From contig NC_079882.1 in assembly GCF_029227915.1 (NCBI RefSeq), forward strand, positions 12,152,001-12,216,000: DNA of 64,000 nt. The letters are read 5' to 3'. The notes under the pieces were generated by a model. That model had not been told where the DNA came from and searched no databases. It saw only the letters and a list, made by a program, of their open reading frames with translations. This stretch comes from Hydractinia symbiolongicarpus. Its lineage: Eukaryota > Cnidaria > Hydrozoa > Anthoathecata > Hydractiniidae. A program made the translations under genes and the position numbers. Positions 1 through 13,300 of the stretch are shown piece after piece (the stretch's first letter is position 1; each line of letters starts with the position of its first letter).

Positions 1-39
1 TCATTTGTTTTTTCATACACGCTATTGCTTTCTATCTAG

Positions 40-3000
40 GATACGTTTGAACGTGGAATGGAATTGCATGCCAAAGTCACCATATTTGCTGAAGGTTGCC
101 ATGGACACTTGGCGAAGCAATTGTTTCAACGTTTCAACTTACGAGAAAATTCTTGTCAACAAACATACGGCATTGGTTTGAAAGAGGTAAATAATGTTTA
201 AAACGTTCAAATGTTATCAAAAATATGATTGAAAAAACTACCACATTATTATTCAATTTATCCCATAATGCGCCTATATAATGGAAAAAAGTCATGTGAA
301 GTCATTGTTTGCGGGTATTAAACCAAACACGTTGTATAAGGATATTCAAGATAAAGCACCGCACAAAAATGCTGCAAACGTCTAAATGTCATTCTTCACC
401 CCCACCTTGTTTTCATTTTTAAAACTAGGTTGTGTTAATCAATTAATAATACTAGCGTTAAAAAAAATCCACTGGTTTGGCCCTTCATTATATATCGCAT
501 TTCATATGTCCGTAGCATAGTTATACAATATCGCAGAGGGAGATAACATTTTGCGCAGAGACAGACAAAATAGGGGAACAAATATGTAGAGACGGTTAAC
601 ATATGAAATCAATCGACGACAAGAAAAGTGTTGTGCAACGGACACACGAAATAGCGTGTAATTTAAAGACGGACGGCCCCAGTATATTCTATAATAGGTA
701 TAGGTATAGGTGTGATAAGGAAGATGTAGAAACATCTGATATTTAACTTTAATATTTTCGAATTCTTAGGGAATGTTTCTTCTTTTAGTTGTGGGAGATT
801 GATCCAAGCAAACACGAGCCAGGGCTTGTTGTTCATACCGCAGGATGGCCTTTGGTATGTATTTTTTTTAAGTTTTAACAGAACTTTTTAAAAAAAATAA
901 TTCTTAACAACAAAAATCCTTTCTTGTATCGAAAAATAAACAGCTTCAAGAAATACTACACGTAGTTTGAGTAACTAAGTAAAGTTGTGTGACGTCATTT
1001 TGTATTTTGTTTAGCCACGTGACACATATGGCGGTTCGTTCTTGTATCACCTGGATGAAGGCCCATTAGTCTCCTGTGGCTTTGTGGTAAGGAAGCGCCA
1101 TTTTTTGATTAGTGATTAATACTCTACTCGAACAAGCGCTCGTGCCAGCATAAGCATTAAATAAGTGTCTTGACTTGTCGTCCGCAATGCTTGTGGGGAT
1201 TGTCAGGCTATCTGACATTTTTCGCAAAGTTTACTCTTAGCGTGTGCTTTTAAACCCCGGTAATAAAATAAGAGCAGGGTCGCGAGTCAGATATTTGTGA
1301 TCGATGTAGTACGACTAAACTTTATAGATTAGTTTAATAACTTTAACTTTCTTATCCTGTTCTTTTAATGCATATGAAACTATGTTATATAAAGATGTGT
1401 TGTATTTTATACATCATTTTTTTCACGATCACATTAGGACATTTTTTGTAATAAATCTTAAATAGATGACGTAAGCACCAAATCTTATGTAACATAACAA
1501 AAAAGGTTTCCATGCAAATCATATTTATAAAGCGAGTCAAAGGTGTGACCTTGTAAAATATAGGGGAATCACCCCATGTTTTGTAATGTAATTTGCGATG
1601 TAAAAGTTTGGCGAGGTCATGAAGAAGTAAACGTTCAGAGAGCTTATGTTATGAAACTTAATTATTCCATGGAGATTCCTTATAACACTGCGTTGAAAGA
1701 AATACGAAGTGAGTTGTGATCACACGACTAAAAATATCAACATCGTGTGCTCCAGACAGTGTAACTTGAAGCCAAATTTTTAGGCATAACATTTTTAATA
1801 CTTCAATCAATACTTCGAGTGAAGCCATTTCGATAGCATTATTTTTTTCTGATTTGAAAATTATTATATAAAATATATTTTTAAGAGTCTAGGCTATTAT
1901 GCTACTTTAAAATTTAATTTTTTTCAACCGAATTTTTTAATAGCTGAGAGTCTCATATAGGACAGTCCGTGATTTGCGTCGAGAGAAAATTTTTGACATT
2001 TTATTGTCTAAAATGACCGCAAACGGTTTTTGACGTCACTTCTTCGTAACTACGGGCTAAAGATTTTAAGTAATTATTGTGTTTTCTGTCTCGCCTGTGC
2101 GCAAACATTTTAAATTGACTGATGAAAAAAGCAAAAATTTAATAAAAGAATAAAACAACGTATAGTGCAGTCAGACATGAATAATACTAAGTATGCTTCC
2201 TTAACGGGTAAAAATTATCGATATGCAATGAACAAATTTTTGAGCTGACTTCGTCAATTAAGGCCCGTTTCCACTCAGGAAAATTTTCCTCGGAAAAGAA
2301 ATATTTCCGAATAGCACATTTGCAGTATAACAAAACAGAGGTGGTTCTTTTTTGCCGCTGGAAAACTCGGAACAAAAATAAAAGTTGAAAATTTTCAACT
2401 TTTTTCTTTACGGCGGAAAAAATATTTTCAACCAATCAAATTGACTTAAATTGGACAAAAATGGTAGCTGAAATTGCTAGGTGTAGAGTAAACAAACAAC
2501 AAAATGGCAAACAGCACTAGTAGTGAAGAAACAAGTTATTTGTGGAGCATTGAAGCGACAACAGAGAATTTGTAACATTGGACAACCAAGAACATCGCAG
2601 ATACGTGTGCAATATCCTGTTCGGTTACATCTTCCCTTCCATCACCTGTATCTTGTTTTCAACAACGCTTTTCTGGCATTATAAGTCCTGGCATTGTTTC
2701 TGACATTGCAAGTCCTTCAGTTCCAAGTGCCCAAGAGAATGCTGATGACTCAGAACAGCAGCAAGATCTTGCTGATAAATCTACTTGAGAAGAAGAACGT
2801 AGAGAACTCTCTGTGCATGAAAGGTTAGTAAACCTAATGCCAGAGTACTCGTGCATATGAAAAGTATACTCAACAGAATACAAAGACAGAAAAATAAGGT
2901 CCTGGGAGTAAATTTCAAAAAGATTGGGAGACATTAATGGTAAGCTAACGTAGCTACTAGCTACCTTTTTTGCTTAGTTTATACAAAACTAAAAAATATT

Positions 3001-6000
3001 TTTCAGTTGTAGCTGTCTAGCTATACATGTATTTTCAAATTTCCACGAATTAATGATATTTCTTAATTTTTTCGTGGGTTTTATTTTTACAAATAGTAGC
3101 TATATCTTAAGAAATTTATTTTATTTAAGTGGAATATCTGAAAAAGGAATGGGAGTAGTTGCGTGACAACTATCGGAAGTGCCTTCGACGAAGAGAGAAG
3201 ATGACAGGTTCAGGGGCAGGCAACAAAAAGCTGCCCACTTGCAATTTTTTTGCTGAGCTGGATTTGTCGAAAGACGTTTCACTGCTTCCAAAAACTGCAT
3301 CAAATGTACCCATACTTATTGAAAGTCAAACTGTTGACGATGATTTGCAGGAGAACGTTGAGCCATTAAGAAGAAAATCTGCCAAAAGAAAAGCAGATTT
3401 ACAAATGAGTGTTGATGCTTTGTTAATAAAAGCATTAAGTGATGACAACAATAAGGAAGTTGCTCCTTTAAAAGCGGAAAATGATTCTGAAACTTCGTTT
3501 TTACTTAGTTTAGTACATACTTTGAAGGAGTTATCGAACCGAAAACAACAATATGCGGACATGAAGATAAGTGAACTGTTTTATAACTTAACAGAGGAAG
3601 AATAAGTTACATCATATACAATATGTATAGACTTATTATGTATATATTACAAAGTTATCACATATCTAAAGAAAAATATTGCCCCCCAGGTTACCCTGAT
3701 GTAGAGGCGACAAATAGTATAACACCTGGAGAATGGTGAAGTGAAACAAAAGATTGTAATGGCTTATTACCTATCGCTAACCAAGGTTCTAATAATTTTA
3801 GTAGGTCGGCAGCACAGATACCAGATCAATTTTGCACATACTTTAATTCTCAGGCTGGTTCATTAAGTTGGCAATGGGATATAGTAAATACAACAGGGTA
3901 ACCTGGGGGGCAATAACTAGCCGATTCGTGTTTCATTAAATAATTCTGGAGAGCCACCACAGCTTTTGTTATTTTCACAACAGTCTCTATTTTTCTTAAA
4001 GCGCATATTCCAAAACAATTCTCTCTAACCCTCCGTGCTCGAGAAAAGCGGTAGTTACATATTCTTTTTTTGCTATTAAGATTGCTTCTAGCATATGGTT
4101 TCATCATAAATCGCTTGAGGGGAAATGCTTCATTGCACACAAAAACATATGGGAAATTCTCTTGAGTTCCACGAAGTATTCGAATTATGCCCAACGTTTG
4201 ATCGTTTATTGCGGTTCCAAGGTCACTATAAAAAAAAACTCCTCCATTGCTATTCCGTCCTGACTGACCTACGTCCACTAGCGTAAATTCGTAAGTGGAA
4301 TTACATACAGCTAACAGATCTATGCTGTGATGCCTTTTATAATTAAAAAAAGTAGAGCCAGATGATGCAGGTGCTTGTATCATAACGTGTTTACCATCAA
4401 TTGCATCTACGCAGTTTGGAAAGTTCCATAATTCTTCAAACTTTTGGGATAATTTTTTTCCACTCTTCACTCGTTGTAGGACATTTCAAGTAGCTTTCTC
4501 TCAATATTATCGTCCAAAAAGCTTCGCACGTTTTTGCAACTATGCGAGCAATTGATGTCGGATTTACGCAATAACTACATGCAATGGATACTTGGGAATC
4601 ACCAGTCACTAGATAGCGTAATGTTAAACAAGGTATTTCTGACGGACTAATTGCCTCCCTGTGCAATGAACATTTCGTAATAATTGGAGCAATCAGGTGC
4701 AACAAATGCTCCAACCGAGTTGGTGACATGCGAAATTGTTTAAAAAAGTACTCATGGTCAAACAATTTCATTTCTTGAATGAGCACATAATATTCACCTT
4801 TAAAAGTACGTAAAATATTTTACAAACCCAAACATCGCTTGCTTTGACTTGCTCTAGATAATCTTCTTCGCAGCAAAATTAGTGAAAGCAAGCGTATATT
4901 TATTGCAGCCATTTTTATTTTTGATTTCGTTTTCTGATTTTCCCGCGTTGTGGAAATGCGGGTAGAAAAAATTCCGTGGAAATTTTCCCTGTCCACGGAA
5001 AATTTCCCACAGTGGAAACGGGCCTTTAGACTATAAGACACGAATGCATCAAATAGATAAAAATAGATGCCTGTTGGGAAGTCAGCTAGTCTTTTCAATT
5101 GTGAATACTCCGTCTAACGTGAAAATAAAGGCTAGAACAGCCAAGGTTACTGAGTAGTATTCTGATATATTGAGACGATATTATGCAACATCTCATCCAA
5201 TGCCCGAAACTTGAAATTACCCTTTTTTTGATTACATATAGGTTGGTCTTGACTACAGCAATCCCTATCTTAGTCCTTTTCAAGAGTTTCAGGTGAGTGA
5301 ATTTAGAACTCCTGTTGACAGACAAGAATTATCAAGGCAAAAACCCATATAATAAAAAACTCTTTTTGAGACTTAAGAGAAGGCTGTTCTTTGAAATTGT
5401 GTCTTGTGAAATCATAAAAAACGTGCTTTCTTGATTATATTAGCTCCCGGTGTGTTAACCCCACATTCACTCTATCTTTCGGATTTAAAAAGCCCTTAAA
5501 GGACCCGATAGGTTAATAAATGATTGCCATGGGGTAGAAATTATTTTTGTTTAAATTTATTATAACAGAAATGGAAAACGCATCCGTCCATTCGTACTTA
5601 TTTCGAAGGCGGTACTCGGATCGCATATGGAGCACGTGCACTAAACGAAGGCGGTTTTCAGGTATTGCTTTTATTTATTACTGTTTTCATAGGAGTCTGA
5701 TGTTTTTAATGTAAAATTTATTTTATTTGAAGTCCTTACCCAAATTATCATTCCCTGGTGGTTGCGTGATTGGCTGCAGTGCTGGCTTTATGAATGTCGC
5801 CAAAATTAAAGGAACGCACGGTGCTATGAAGAGCGGAACACTAGCCGCTGAGGCGGTGTTCGAAGCCATCACAGATGAACAAAATCTTGAAAAAACAACA
5901 GGTATGTACAAGATAAATCCGTTAAGTGTTTCCACTGTGGACGACGGACAGTAAAAGCAAAAATATTTGACATTTATCAGTGGAAACAAGATTTCAAGTA

Positions 6001-6619
6001 CATAAATTGTCTTGTTTTTCATTTGTTCATCAAAGTTTATTTCTGTTCAGGCCTGGTACCAAGTAGTTATGACTCAAAATTCAAAGAAAGTTGGTTGCAC
6101 AAGGAATTATATAGTGCCCGAAACATACGTCCGTCGTTCAACAATCCGTTTAAAATTTTTGGTACAATGATCTACACTGGACTCTTTTATTGGCTTGGTG
6201 GCGGCCGTGAACCTTGGACACTAAAGCATCACGGTAATGATGCCGAACATTTAAAGCCTGCAGCCGAGTGCTCGTCCATTGAGTATCCAAAACCTGACGG
6301 AAAATTAACTTTTGATCTGTTATCGTCTGTGTCTTTAAGTGGTACGAACCACGACCATGATCAACCGGCGCATTTGACTTTGAAAAATGACGATATACCA
6401 AAGGAAAGAAACTTAGCAGTATTTGATGGGCCAGAACAACGGTTTTGTCCGGCCGGTGTATATGAATATGTAGATGATGAAGAGGAAGGGGGGCGTCGTC
6501 TGCAAATTAATGCTCAAAATTGTGTACATTGTAAAACATGCGATATAAAAGACCCAAGCCAGAATATTAATTGGGTTGTACCAGAAAGTGGAGGCGGCCC
6601 TGCATACAACGGCATGTAA
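40..6619 (+). CDS. ETFDH: Electron transfer flavoprotein-ubiquinone oxidoreductase (3' part, 7 exons)
   Basis: Partial gene: the 5' exons lie before the window. Coding exons with GT-AG borders and consistent phase are 40-186, 789-854, 1015-1086, 5242-5292, 5569-5661, 5733-5901 and 6051-6619 (TAA). The encoded roughly 390 residues match the C-terminal two thirds of ETF-QO: a FAD-fold stretch ([12 protein letters not shown]), the ubiquinone-binding region ([53 protein letters not shown]), and the 4Fe-4S ligands in FCPAGVYEY and [19 protein letters not shown], ending GGGPAYNGM. The family enzyme sits on the mitochondrial inner membrane and passes electrons from ETF, fed by fatty-acid and amino-acid dehydrogenases, to ubiquinone. 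No break was seen in the exons. The intron at 1087-5241 hosts a Harbinger transposon. The gene converges with CWF19L2, whose stop is 734 bp away. Confidence 0.95.
1087..2260. other. ETFDH intron, left of the transposon
   Basis: AT-rich intron sequence. No coding exon, RNA gene or clear repeat was recognised before the Harbinger target-site copy TTA at 2258-2260. Confidence 0.6.
2503..3605 (+). pseudogene. Harbinger second ORF, MADF/Myb-like protein, broken
   Basis: An N-terminal piece starts at ATG 2503 ([19 protein letters not shown]) and soon meets a stop. A later open stretch, 3159-3605, encodes 148 residues beginning [14 protein letters not shown] with a [14 protein letters not shown] segment. 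This resembles the second half of MADF domains in the accessory protein that helps Harbinger transposases bind DNA and enter the nucleus. The middle of the domain is disrupted. The C-terminal half is charged, with a KRKADLQM stretch. It is divergently oriented relative to the transposase, the normal Harbinger layout. Confidence 0.6.
3677..3915. repeat. 22-bp inverted repeats bounding an inverted coding segment
   Basis: Copies at 3677-3698 and 3894-3915 are perfect complements; each encodes the CPPGYP part of the transposase when read inward-out. The 195 bp between them (3699-3893) is the inverted transposase C-terminus. Confidence 0.85.
3677..4786 (-). pseudogene. HARBI1-like DDE transposase, frameshifted, C-terminal segment inverted
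   Basis: Two overlapping minus-strand frames (4436-4786 and 3850-4470) together look like a DDE_Tnp_4 transposase, separated by a frameshift near 4450. The N-terminal part has [17 protein letters not shown]. The catalytic part has [13 protein letters not shown] (first Asp), [14 protein letters not shown] (second Asp) and RRVRENCFG (Glu). The minus frame reaches SYCPPGYP at about 3895 and then becomes nonsense. On the opposite strand, 3683-3892 begins with the same CPPGYP and continues as a coherent transposase C-terminus ([13 protein letters not shown], a TGA, then [15 protein letters not shown]). The C-terminal coding segment is therefore inverted between 22-bp inverted repeats. Confidence 0.8.
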
Positions 6620-7352
6620 ACAATTAGTAGGAAGACATTTTTGTGTATAAACTTTTTTCATGGTGTGTTATTTTAATATAAAGTTTATTTCTTATTGCTA
6701 TATTTTTTAGTTGAAGAAAAATTATAATCAGATATGATCCTAATATTGTACGTAGTTTGTTCTGGTGAAATTCTAACCAATGGGAATGTGTAATAATAAT
6801 ATTAAATGGTTATCAGATAAAAAAAATTCCGGATTACATCGATTCCTAATGTTTCCGAATTTTTTTAATTTTTTTTTTTGCAGCGACGATTACCCGACAC
6901 ATTTTACATTCACCTGTTCGCATTTATTCATCATCTCGTACTTGGGCAGCTGATGGAAACGACTAATGAATCTTTGCCGTAGATAATATAACACAATTAT
7001 TCTTTATAAACTTTTGATTCTAAAATTTTGTAACCTAATCAACTTTTACTGTCAAATAAATAGTCCTAATTCAAGGTGTTATTCTCATGGAGGGAACACC
7101 TTTAACTAGGAAGAATTCCATCTTTTCAGGTGGCCTTGATAGTTTCTTATCAATGGAAAAGTGATAACGTAAAAAAAATGAATGATGGCAACATGTCTAC
7201 AAGTAAATTTCTTTGATTCTGGATAAAAAATATAGAGCAGATAAAGCCATATAATGTTTTCTTATAAAAAGTGAATCGTTATTTTTACACAGTTAAAACT
7301 CAATGAAAGTACGAAATATTATCTTTTTCATTCAAATAAAATGTGAATTTTA
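6620..7352. other. Intergenic space between convergent ETFDH and CWF19L2
   Basis: Contains the 3' ends of both genes. An ATATAAA at about 6677 could serve ETFDH polyadenylation. No other gene seen. Confidence 0.5.
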
Positions 7353-10300
7353 TTACGCTAGCTTTGATGTCCAATCGTATGGCTTCCACAGCTCAGCGAA
7401 TTTCAAAACTTTTTTTTTGTGTTGTTCGAAACTTTCTTTTGGAGGTTTGCGCCAAAATCTTGGTTCCAAATCAAGCATCCCACCAATTATCTCCTATTGA
7501 AGAGAGTAAATACGACAATGTGAGAAATTTCCGCTTTTGGAAGTGTAAATAATCCCCGCGAAAACAACATCGCGAATTTCTCCTCATAGCAGACTTTCTT
7601 TATTGCAGTCACTTGTACAAGGAAATCTTTTCTTAAGAACGGATAAATTGTCAGTATACATCATTGAAAGGTCCCAAATTACATTAGTCTTGGAATTGAT
7701 ATCCCTATAGTGGACACGCCTAATAATCTATCATATAAAAACAATGGACTATTCTTTCAAACTTGCCTGTATTTTACTTAAGACGATGTTTTTCATCCCC
7801 CGCCTTAATCAATGTGGTAATTTGTAATTCATCTCAATTTTAACAATTTCCTAATTACTATTTTACTACAACCCAGCATCTGCATACTTTGTCTTTTAAC
7901 ATCTCTAAAAGCGTAAAATTTTCGAGGATGATATACCTTAAGAAAAGTAATTTTTTGCGATAAAAGATTTATGAGACTTACTTTCTCTGAAGGTATTATT
8001 TGCTTTGCCGTATTTATTTTTAAAACGTGCACACTATGAAAAAGGTTCTTTTCGGGTACTTATTAATTGTATTAGATAAAAATAAAAAATTACCTTGCCA
8101 AAGAATAGAGGAAAACTTACTTCCTCTTCGATAACATGAGCAAAACCACCATCTCTACCAAACTCTACTGAGAAATATGGTAATCCTTTTGGAACCTTAA
8201 AGCAACAATAGTAAAATGATAAAAATTAAAAAAATAAAATTAAGCAAAGTTAGATGCTACAAAGCAAAGTTAGGTGCTACAAAGATAAATTTAAAACTTA
8301 ACGTGCAGCACCTGAATGGCAAGGCATTTCTCGGATCCGAAATTGAATTTTAGCGAAATCATAATGACATTCTTAACCGCGAAACTTTATATCAGGAATT
8401 TTAATTTTTTTAAATTTCGCGCGTTTTGGTAAGGAAATTGTCTGGTTTTTGTATTCTGTCGTCGACCACTTTTACCAAAACTTTATAAAACACAGACTGG
8501 CTTTTGTATTGTATAAGTTTAGAACTTAAATAAAAAAAGCTGCAACGTTTTTTTCACTTGTTTTAACAAATTTTAACTCTGTAATGAAATTTTATTCCTC
8601 TTTTAGTACAAACCACGAAGGTCGAAAATTATCTTTTTAATAATAGCCGTATTCCGTCTGTCTATTTGTGCACGAGAAACACGTTGTGTTACGGAAACAC
8701 GAAATGCGATGTATAAAGGACGGGCGACGACTAGTCTCTTTAACAATAGCCGTATTTTGTCTGTCTGTCCGCGATAGGCGAGTCCCGTGGCGGAAACACG
8801 AAATTTTTAAAAAGCGTACTAATACCAAATGCGATATATTTTTGTCCACTGTTGCGACGAGGGCGAACCCGTGGATTTTTCCACGGGCTACTGACTATCT
8901 GTTTAATAATAGCCGTATTTTGTCTGTGTGCAAAAACCGCGTCCTGTTATGGAAACACGAAATGCGATATATAAAGGAAGGGCGACCCCGTGGATTTTTC
9001 CACGGGTTAAAGGCTAGTCTCTTTAATAAAACCCATATTCCGTCTGTCTGTTTGTGCGCGAGAAAAAAATCGTGTTACAGAAACACGAAATACGGTACAA
9101 AAAGGATAGGCCACCCCGTGGACTTTCCACGGGCTAACGACTAGTATATGAATAGCATTGTATTATAAAACTTGTTTAGTTAACCACAAAATTTTATTAT
9201 CGCCGACGTATGCAGTAAAGTAAAAGAAGAAACCACTCACCGCTTTTGAAACACCTTGTTTTGCGTCTATTGTTATGAGTTTTTTGTTTTGACTCCACTC
9301 CGAGCCAGTTTCTGTAATAGCTTTCTAAAACCAGTAAAAAAAGACTGTAATAACACTAAAATAAACTGCAGCCAAAAGCTGTGCATCACGTTTACGACCA
9401 CCATCAACGCACTATTTTACTGAACAAAATAAAGCAAACACCTTGAAATATATTGGCGCCAAGTCTCCAATCTCTTTAGGTACTGGTATGCATTCAACTA
9501 TACAATGATGTTGACGATTTAAATTTTTACAGGTTTCCAAGAACATGACGTCTTCATCCTTAAAAAAAGTTTAAAAAAAATAATAGCCTACTATAACTGT
9601 TGTTACGCCACTTTGGAATTAAGATACCATCTTGAATTTCTTATCGCGACAGAAAGTTAGACTTTGAGATCCTCGTTCTAGGTAGTGAATACAAAGGCTG
9701 CTGAAAATCGAAGGTTCTTTTGAGAGGTTTATCGCTTGGCACTCTCTCGTTTCCATTTATTCATCACTAATGAACCCAGACCACAAATTGTGTATTGTAC
9801 CCAAATTTACGAATCACTTTGGGTTGGAGATGGTTTGAAACAATTTACAAAAAAAACAAAATTTATGAAGTGAAGTATACGAAAAATTCAAAATGGTGTT
9901 CTCATTTCGAAATCGCGTACACCGAAGTATCAAATGTGGTGTGTTAAAATGAGATGAAGATATAATATTGGTACACCCAAAAAACTACTTTACCAAATTA
10001 TACGAGTAAGTTAGCTATGGAAACGTTAGCTAGAACCTAATTCCTGAAGAAATAAGCAATTGTAAAGAAATTAGATGTAAAAGGAAAAGCTTACGTTGTC
10101 TGAAAACATTCTTGTCAATCCTTTTTTGAAAATCTAAACAACAGTTAAATTGTTTTTAAGATTTTTCGAGTTACAATAAACAAGAATACGACAGTAAATG
10201 TTGCGAAGATATAAAGAGCATTTTAGGATTTTTGCAGTAGTTTTATTCTTTTGTATTCTTAATAGCGTTGGTAACTCCAAGATAACATAAGGTCGTACGT

Positions 10301-13300
10301 TAACTTCCTGTATCACGTCTTCATCCAAGTAAGTCTGACCAATCACGTGATTCATAGGAATAATGATACAATGACCTTCTGTCAACGAGGCATTAATTGG
10401 GACAGCGAGGTAAGTCTAAGAATAAGAAAAACAATATTAATTCTATAGTTACAAAAGAAAAATACTTGTATTAGTCCAAACCATGTGGAATATGACAACG
10501 CCTCAAACAAAATCACGAGTAATATCTCTACCTTTATTCCAATCGCAATGATCAAGTGTTTGGCTATCTTTGGATTTTCGAAGCAGAATCGACAACTTTC
10601 AATTTGTAAATTTCTTTGTCTATGTTCTAAAATAAAAATTTAAGAAGGATTAAAAAATAAACTTTGAATATGTTTTTAATAGAAAATTGTTATCCATTTA
10701 TTTTATTCTAGGTATAGACCCTTTCACATTAACAGCTTTGCTAAGTAAAAGCATCGCAATGCAACAAGCCTTGTGAAGCTTTGTCTTTGATTCTCTTCTC
10801 TTCAGCAGTTGACATCCCTTTAGTAGCAGACGCTGTCATGAACATGTCATCTAACGTGTAATCATCTCCCATGGACGTTCCTAGATGCTAAAGTAAAAAA
10901 TTTACTTGCATATATTTTTATAGCAACGATTTTAAGAATCAAAGCTTAAATTTAGGAACATAATAAGAACAAACCCAGGCATAGTCCTTGACAAAGAACA
11001 AAAAGCGTTCCTTGTTTTCAAAAAATAGATATAAAGTGGAACCATTAATTCAATTTTTCGTAGGTGCATATTTCAATAAGAAAAAGAGAATTCGAATTTC
11101 TTGCGACTAAAGAAGTTAGAAAAAATTAGAACTATTATAGCCTAAACCTCCAAAAACAATCATTTGACTTTTTATAACAACAAAAGCAGAAAAAGTTAAA
11201 AAAACTAAAAAATACTAACTCGTAGTAGAAGATTATCATACCTTCGCAGCTAAAGTACCTAACATGGCTTGTTGATCAGCCACAGATGTCAGGCGTTCTT
11301 GTTCAACCTAAAAATTTTGTAAATTTGATGTTTCAACAATAATCTTGCATATTCAATTCACAACAGGAAAACAACTTGGTTTTTGGTGACATACACCAAC
11401 CCACAAACATTTTACCATTGTTTTGAGATCAACATTGTCATCGTCTTCAAAATACCTGATCCTCTTTCCATCCGAATCATGTGTTGGTCCCTGGTAAAAA
11501 TGACAATTGATATTACAAGTACAGTAAGGGTTTGGGCGAATGACATAAACATCATCTTATGAGATTATGAGTAACTTTACACAGAGAATATCTCACATAA
11601 ATATTTAAAAAAGAATTTTTAACGTTAAACTCGATTCCTTTTTCTATTTAAAAAAAGTAAAATAATTACGATCTTTTTCTTTTTTCGTTTCTTTCGCTGA
11701 TTTAATTCTTCAACATCAGTTTTCAATTTCACTGGATACAAATTTCCATGTTTGTCACTTCTTGTAAGTATAACCTCTTCACCACCATCTTCCGAAGATT
11801 CCTCCTCGTTCATCCCTATTTTCTTTTTACTTTTTTGTTTGGATGTATTTTTCTTAACAGTTACTTGATTTCCAGATGTTAAACGTTGTTTTAATGTTTC
11901 AGCTAGCTCCTAAAACAGCAATCAGGGCCATAAAAGCAGCCTACCTCGTAAGGGCTTGTGACAGTTAATAATTGTACCAGTAAATCAAATATATATCTTA
12001 CGTCATCACCCATTAATTCAGCTCGAAGTATTTTTGCATTGATTTCGTTTTTCTCCTTTTCTGTCAAAGGTTTGGTTCTCACTTCAGTTGTATCATCCTC
12101 ACAGCTTTCACTGCTACTGTCATTCTCTTCAGAGCTATGCTTGGTGTTGTCTTCCTGTACATTCGATGACGGCTTTGTTAATTTGACAGAGCTATATAAT
12201 AAGGTATAATGATTATAAATACGATGCAAGTAGAAAAAAGTATCTTAAAAAAATATATATATTTTTCTTACTTATCAATTTGTTTAGAAACAGTTTCAGC
12301 TAGGTCCTTCTTAGTTTCTTTCACTGGAAACTTACGCCAACCTGAGTCCGTCTTGCTCGGTCTACACAACAAATGTTTTAAAAGCAGGAGAAGCAAAAAA
12401 AACATTTTGCATATTTTTTAACAACATAATTGTACATACACAGAACAGTTGCAAAGAAATTCTACCCTGATATGCAAAAGGGATTTCCTTTAAGAATAGT
12501 ATGTTATCGACCATATCAACAACAAGTTTCAGTAGATCCCAAAAAAAATTGAAACTGTTTTCTGCGTACCTTGTGTTTCTATCAGCAGCTTTGAGTAGCG
12601 CGTTTAACTTCTCCGCTGACTAAGTCAAATAACAACAACATTAGGCAAATTTTTTAGAAGTTAGTATGTATGTGCAAGTAAAAAAACAATCTGGAAATAC
12701 CCCCCATCTTTTAGCCACGATTTCTTCTAGTGGAATCCCGTCTTCCTTTGCTTGCTGCTTAGCACGTTCATATGCTTTGTGAATCCAACTACGACCACCA
12801 TCACCAATGTGATAATCTATAAAGCAAAATATAAGAAACTTGGTTTATTAACTTGTGCGATTAATGTAAAACTAAAACTCTTGCAAATAAAACAGCTTGA
12901 AATTAATGCGCACAATGATATGTGTATTAACACATATTTCATAACATGAGTTAAAAGGAACTAGATACGAGTCTAACTTTTTGTTGACTCAGCAGCTGTT
13001 TTTCTTTCTTCCTCCGGCATACCAGTACCACCATTTTTCCAGAATGGATTCAACTCTCTGGATTCATGAATTTTCTGAAAATGATACATACAACGATAAA
13101 TCTTATTATTCAGGTATACAAATAACCAACAACAAATATAAATAAACCTCTCTTTCTTCTTCCTCTTTCTTACGAGTTTCTTGTTGTTTTTTCTTCGTTT
13201 TATTTTCCCGTCCTGTAGTAGTTTTGGTTGCAATATCCAATAAAGATGATGACATCATCCATTCATCTCTCTGTTACAAACACAAATTAAACACATAAAA

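Larger units (their letters stand above)
2261..5025 (-). mobile_element. PIF/Harbinger DNA transposon, non-functional
   Basis: Ends are perfect 15-bp inverted repeats, AGGCCCGTTTCCACT (2261-2275) and its complement (5011-5025). Imperfect similarity continues to about 33 bp. A TTA target duplication flanks it (2258-2260 and 5026-5028), as expected for this superfamily. It carries the two usual genes, a DDE transposase on the minus strand and a MADF/Myb-like partner on the plus strand, both broken. The element sits in an ETFDH intron in opposite transposase orientation to the host gene. Confidence 0.9.

Noticed and set aside
3683-3892. Nested mariner-type MITE inside the Harbinger (22-bp inverted repeats with TA at the flanks)
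   Set aside because: The interior translates as the transposase C-terminus on the opposite strand, so a local inversion explains it better.
7303-7552. Two overlapping plus ORFs
   Set aside because: Opposite strand of the last CWF19L2 exon (7353-7493).
8668-9144. 158-residue plus-strand ORF
   Set aside because: It is created by the tandem Helitron-like units; its repeats are DNA-level.
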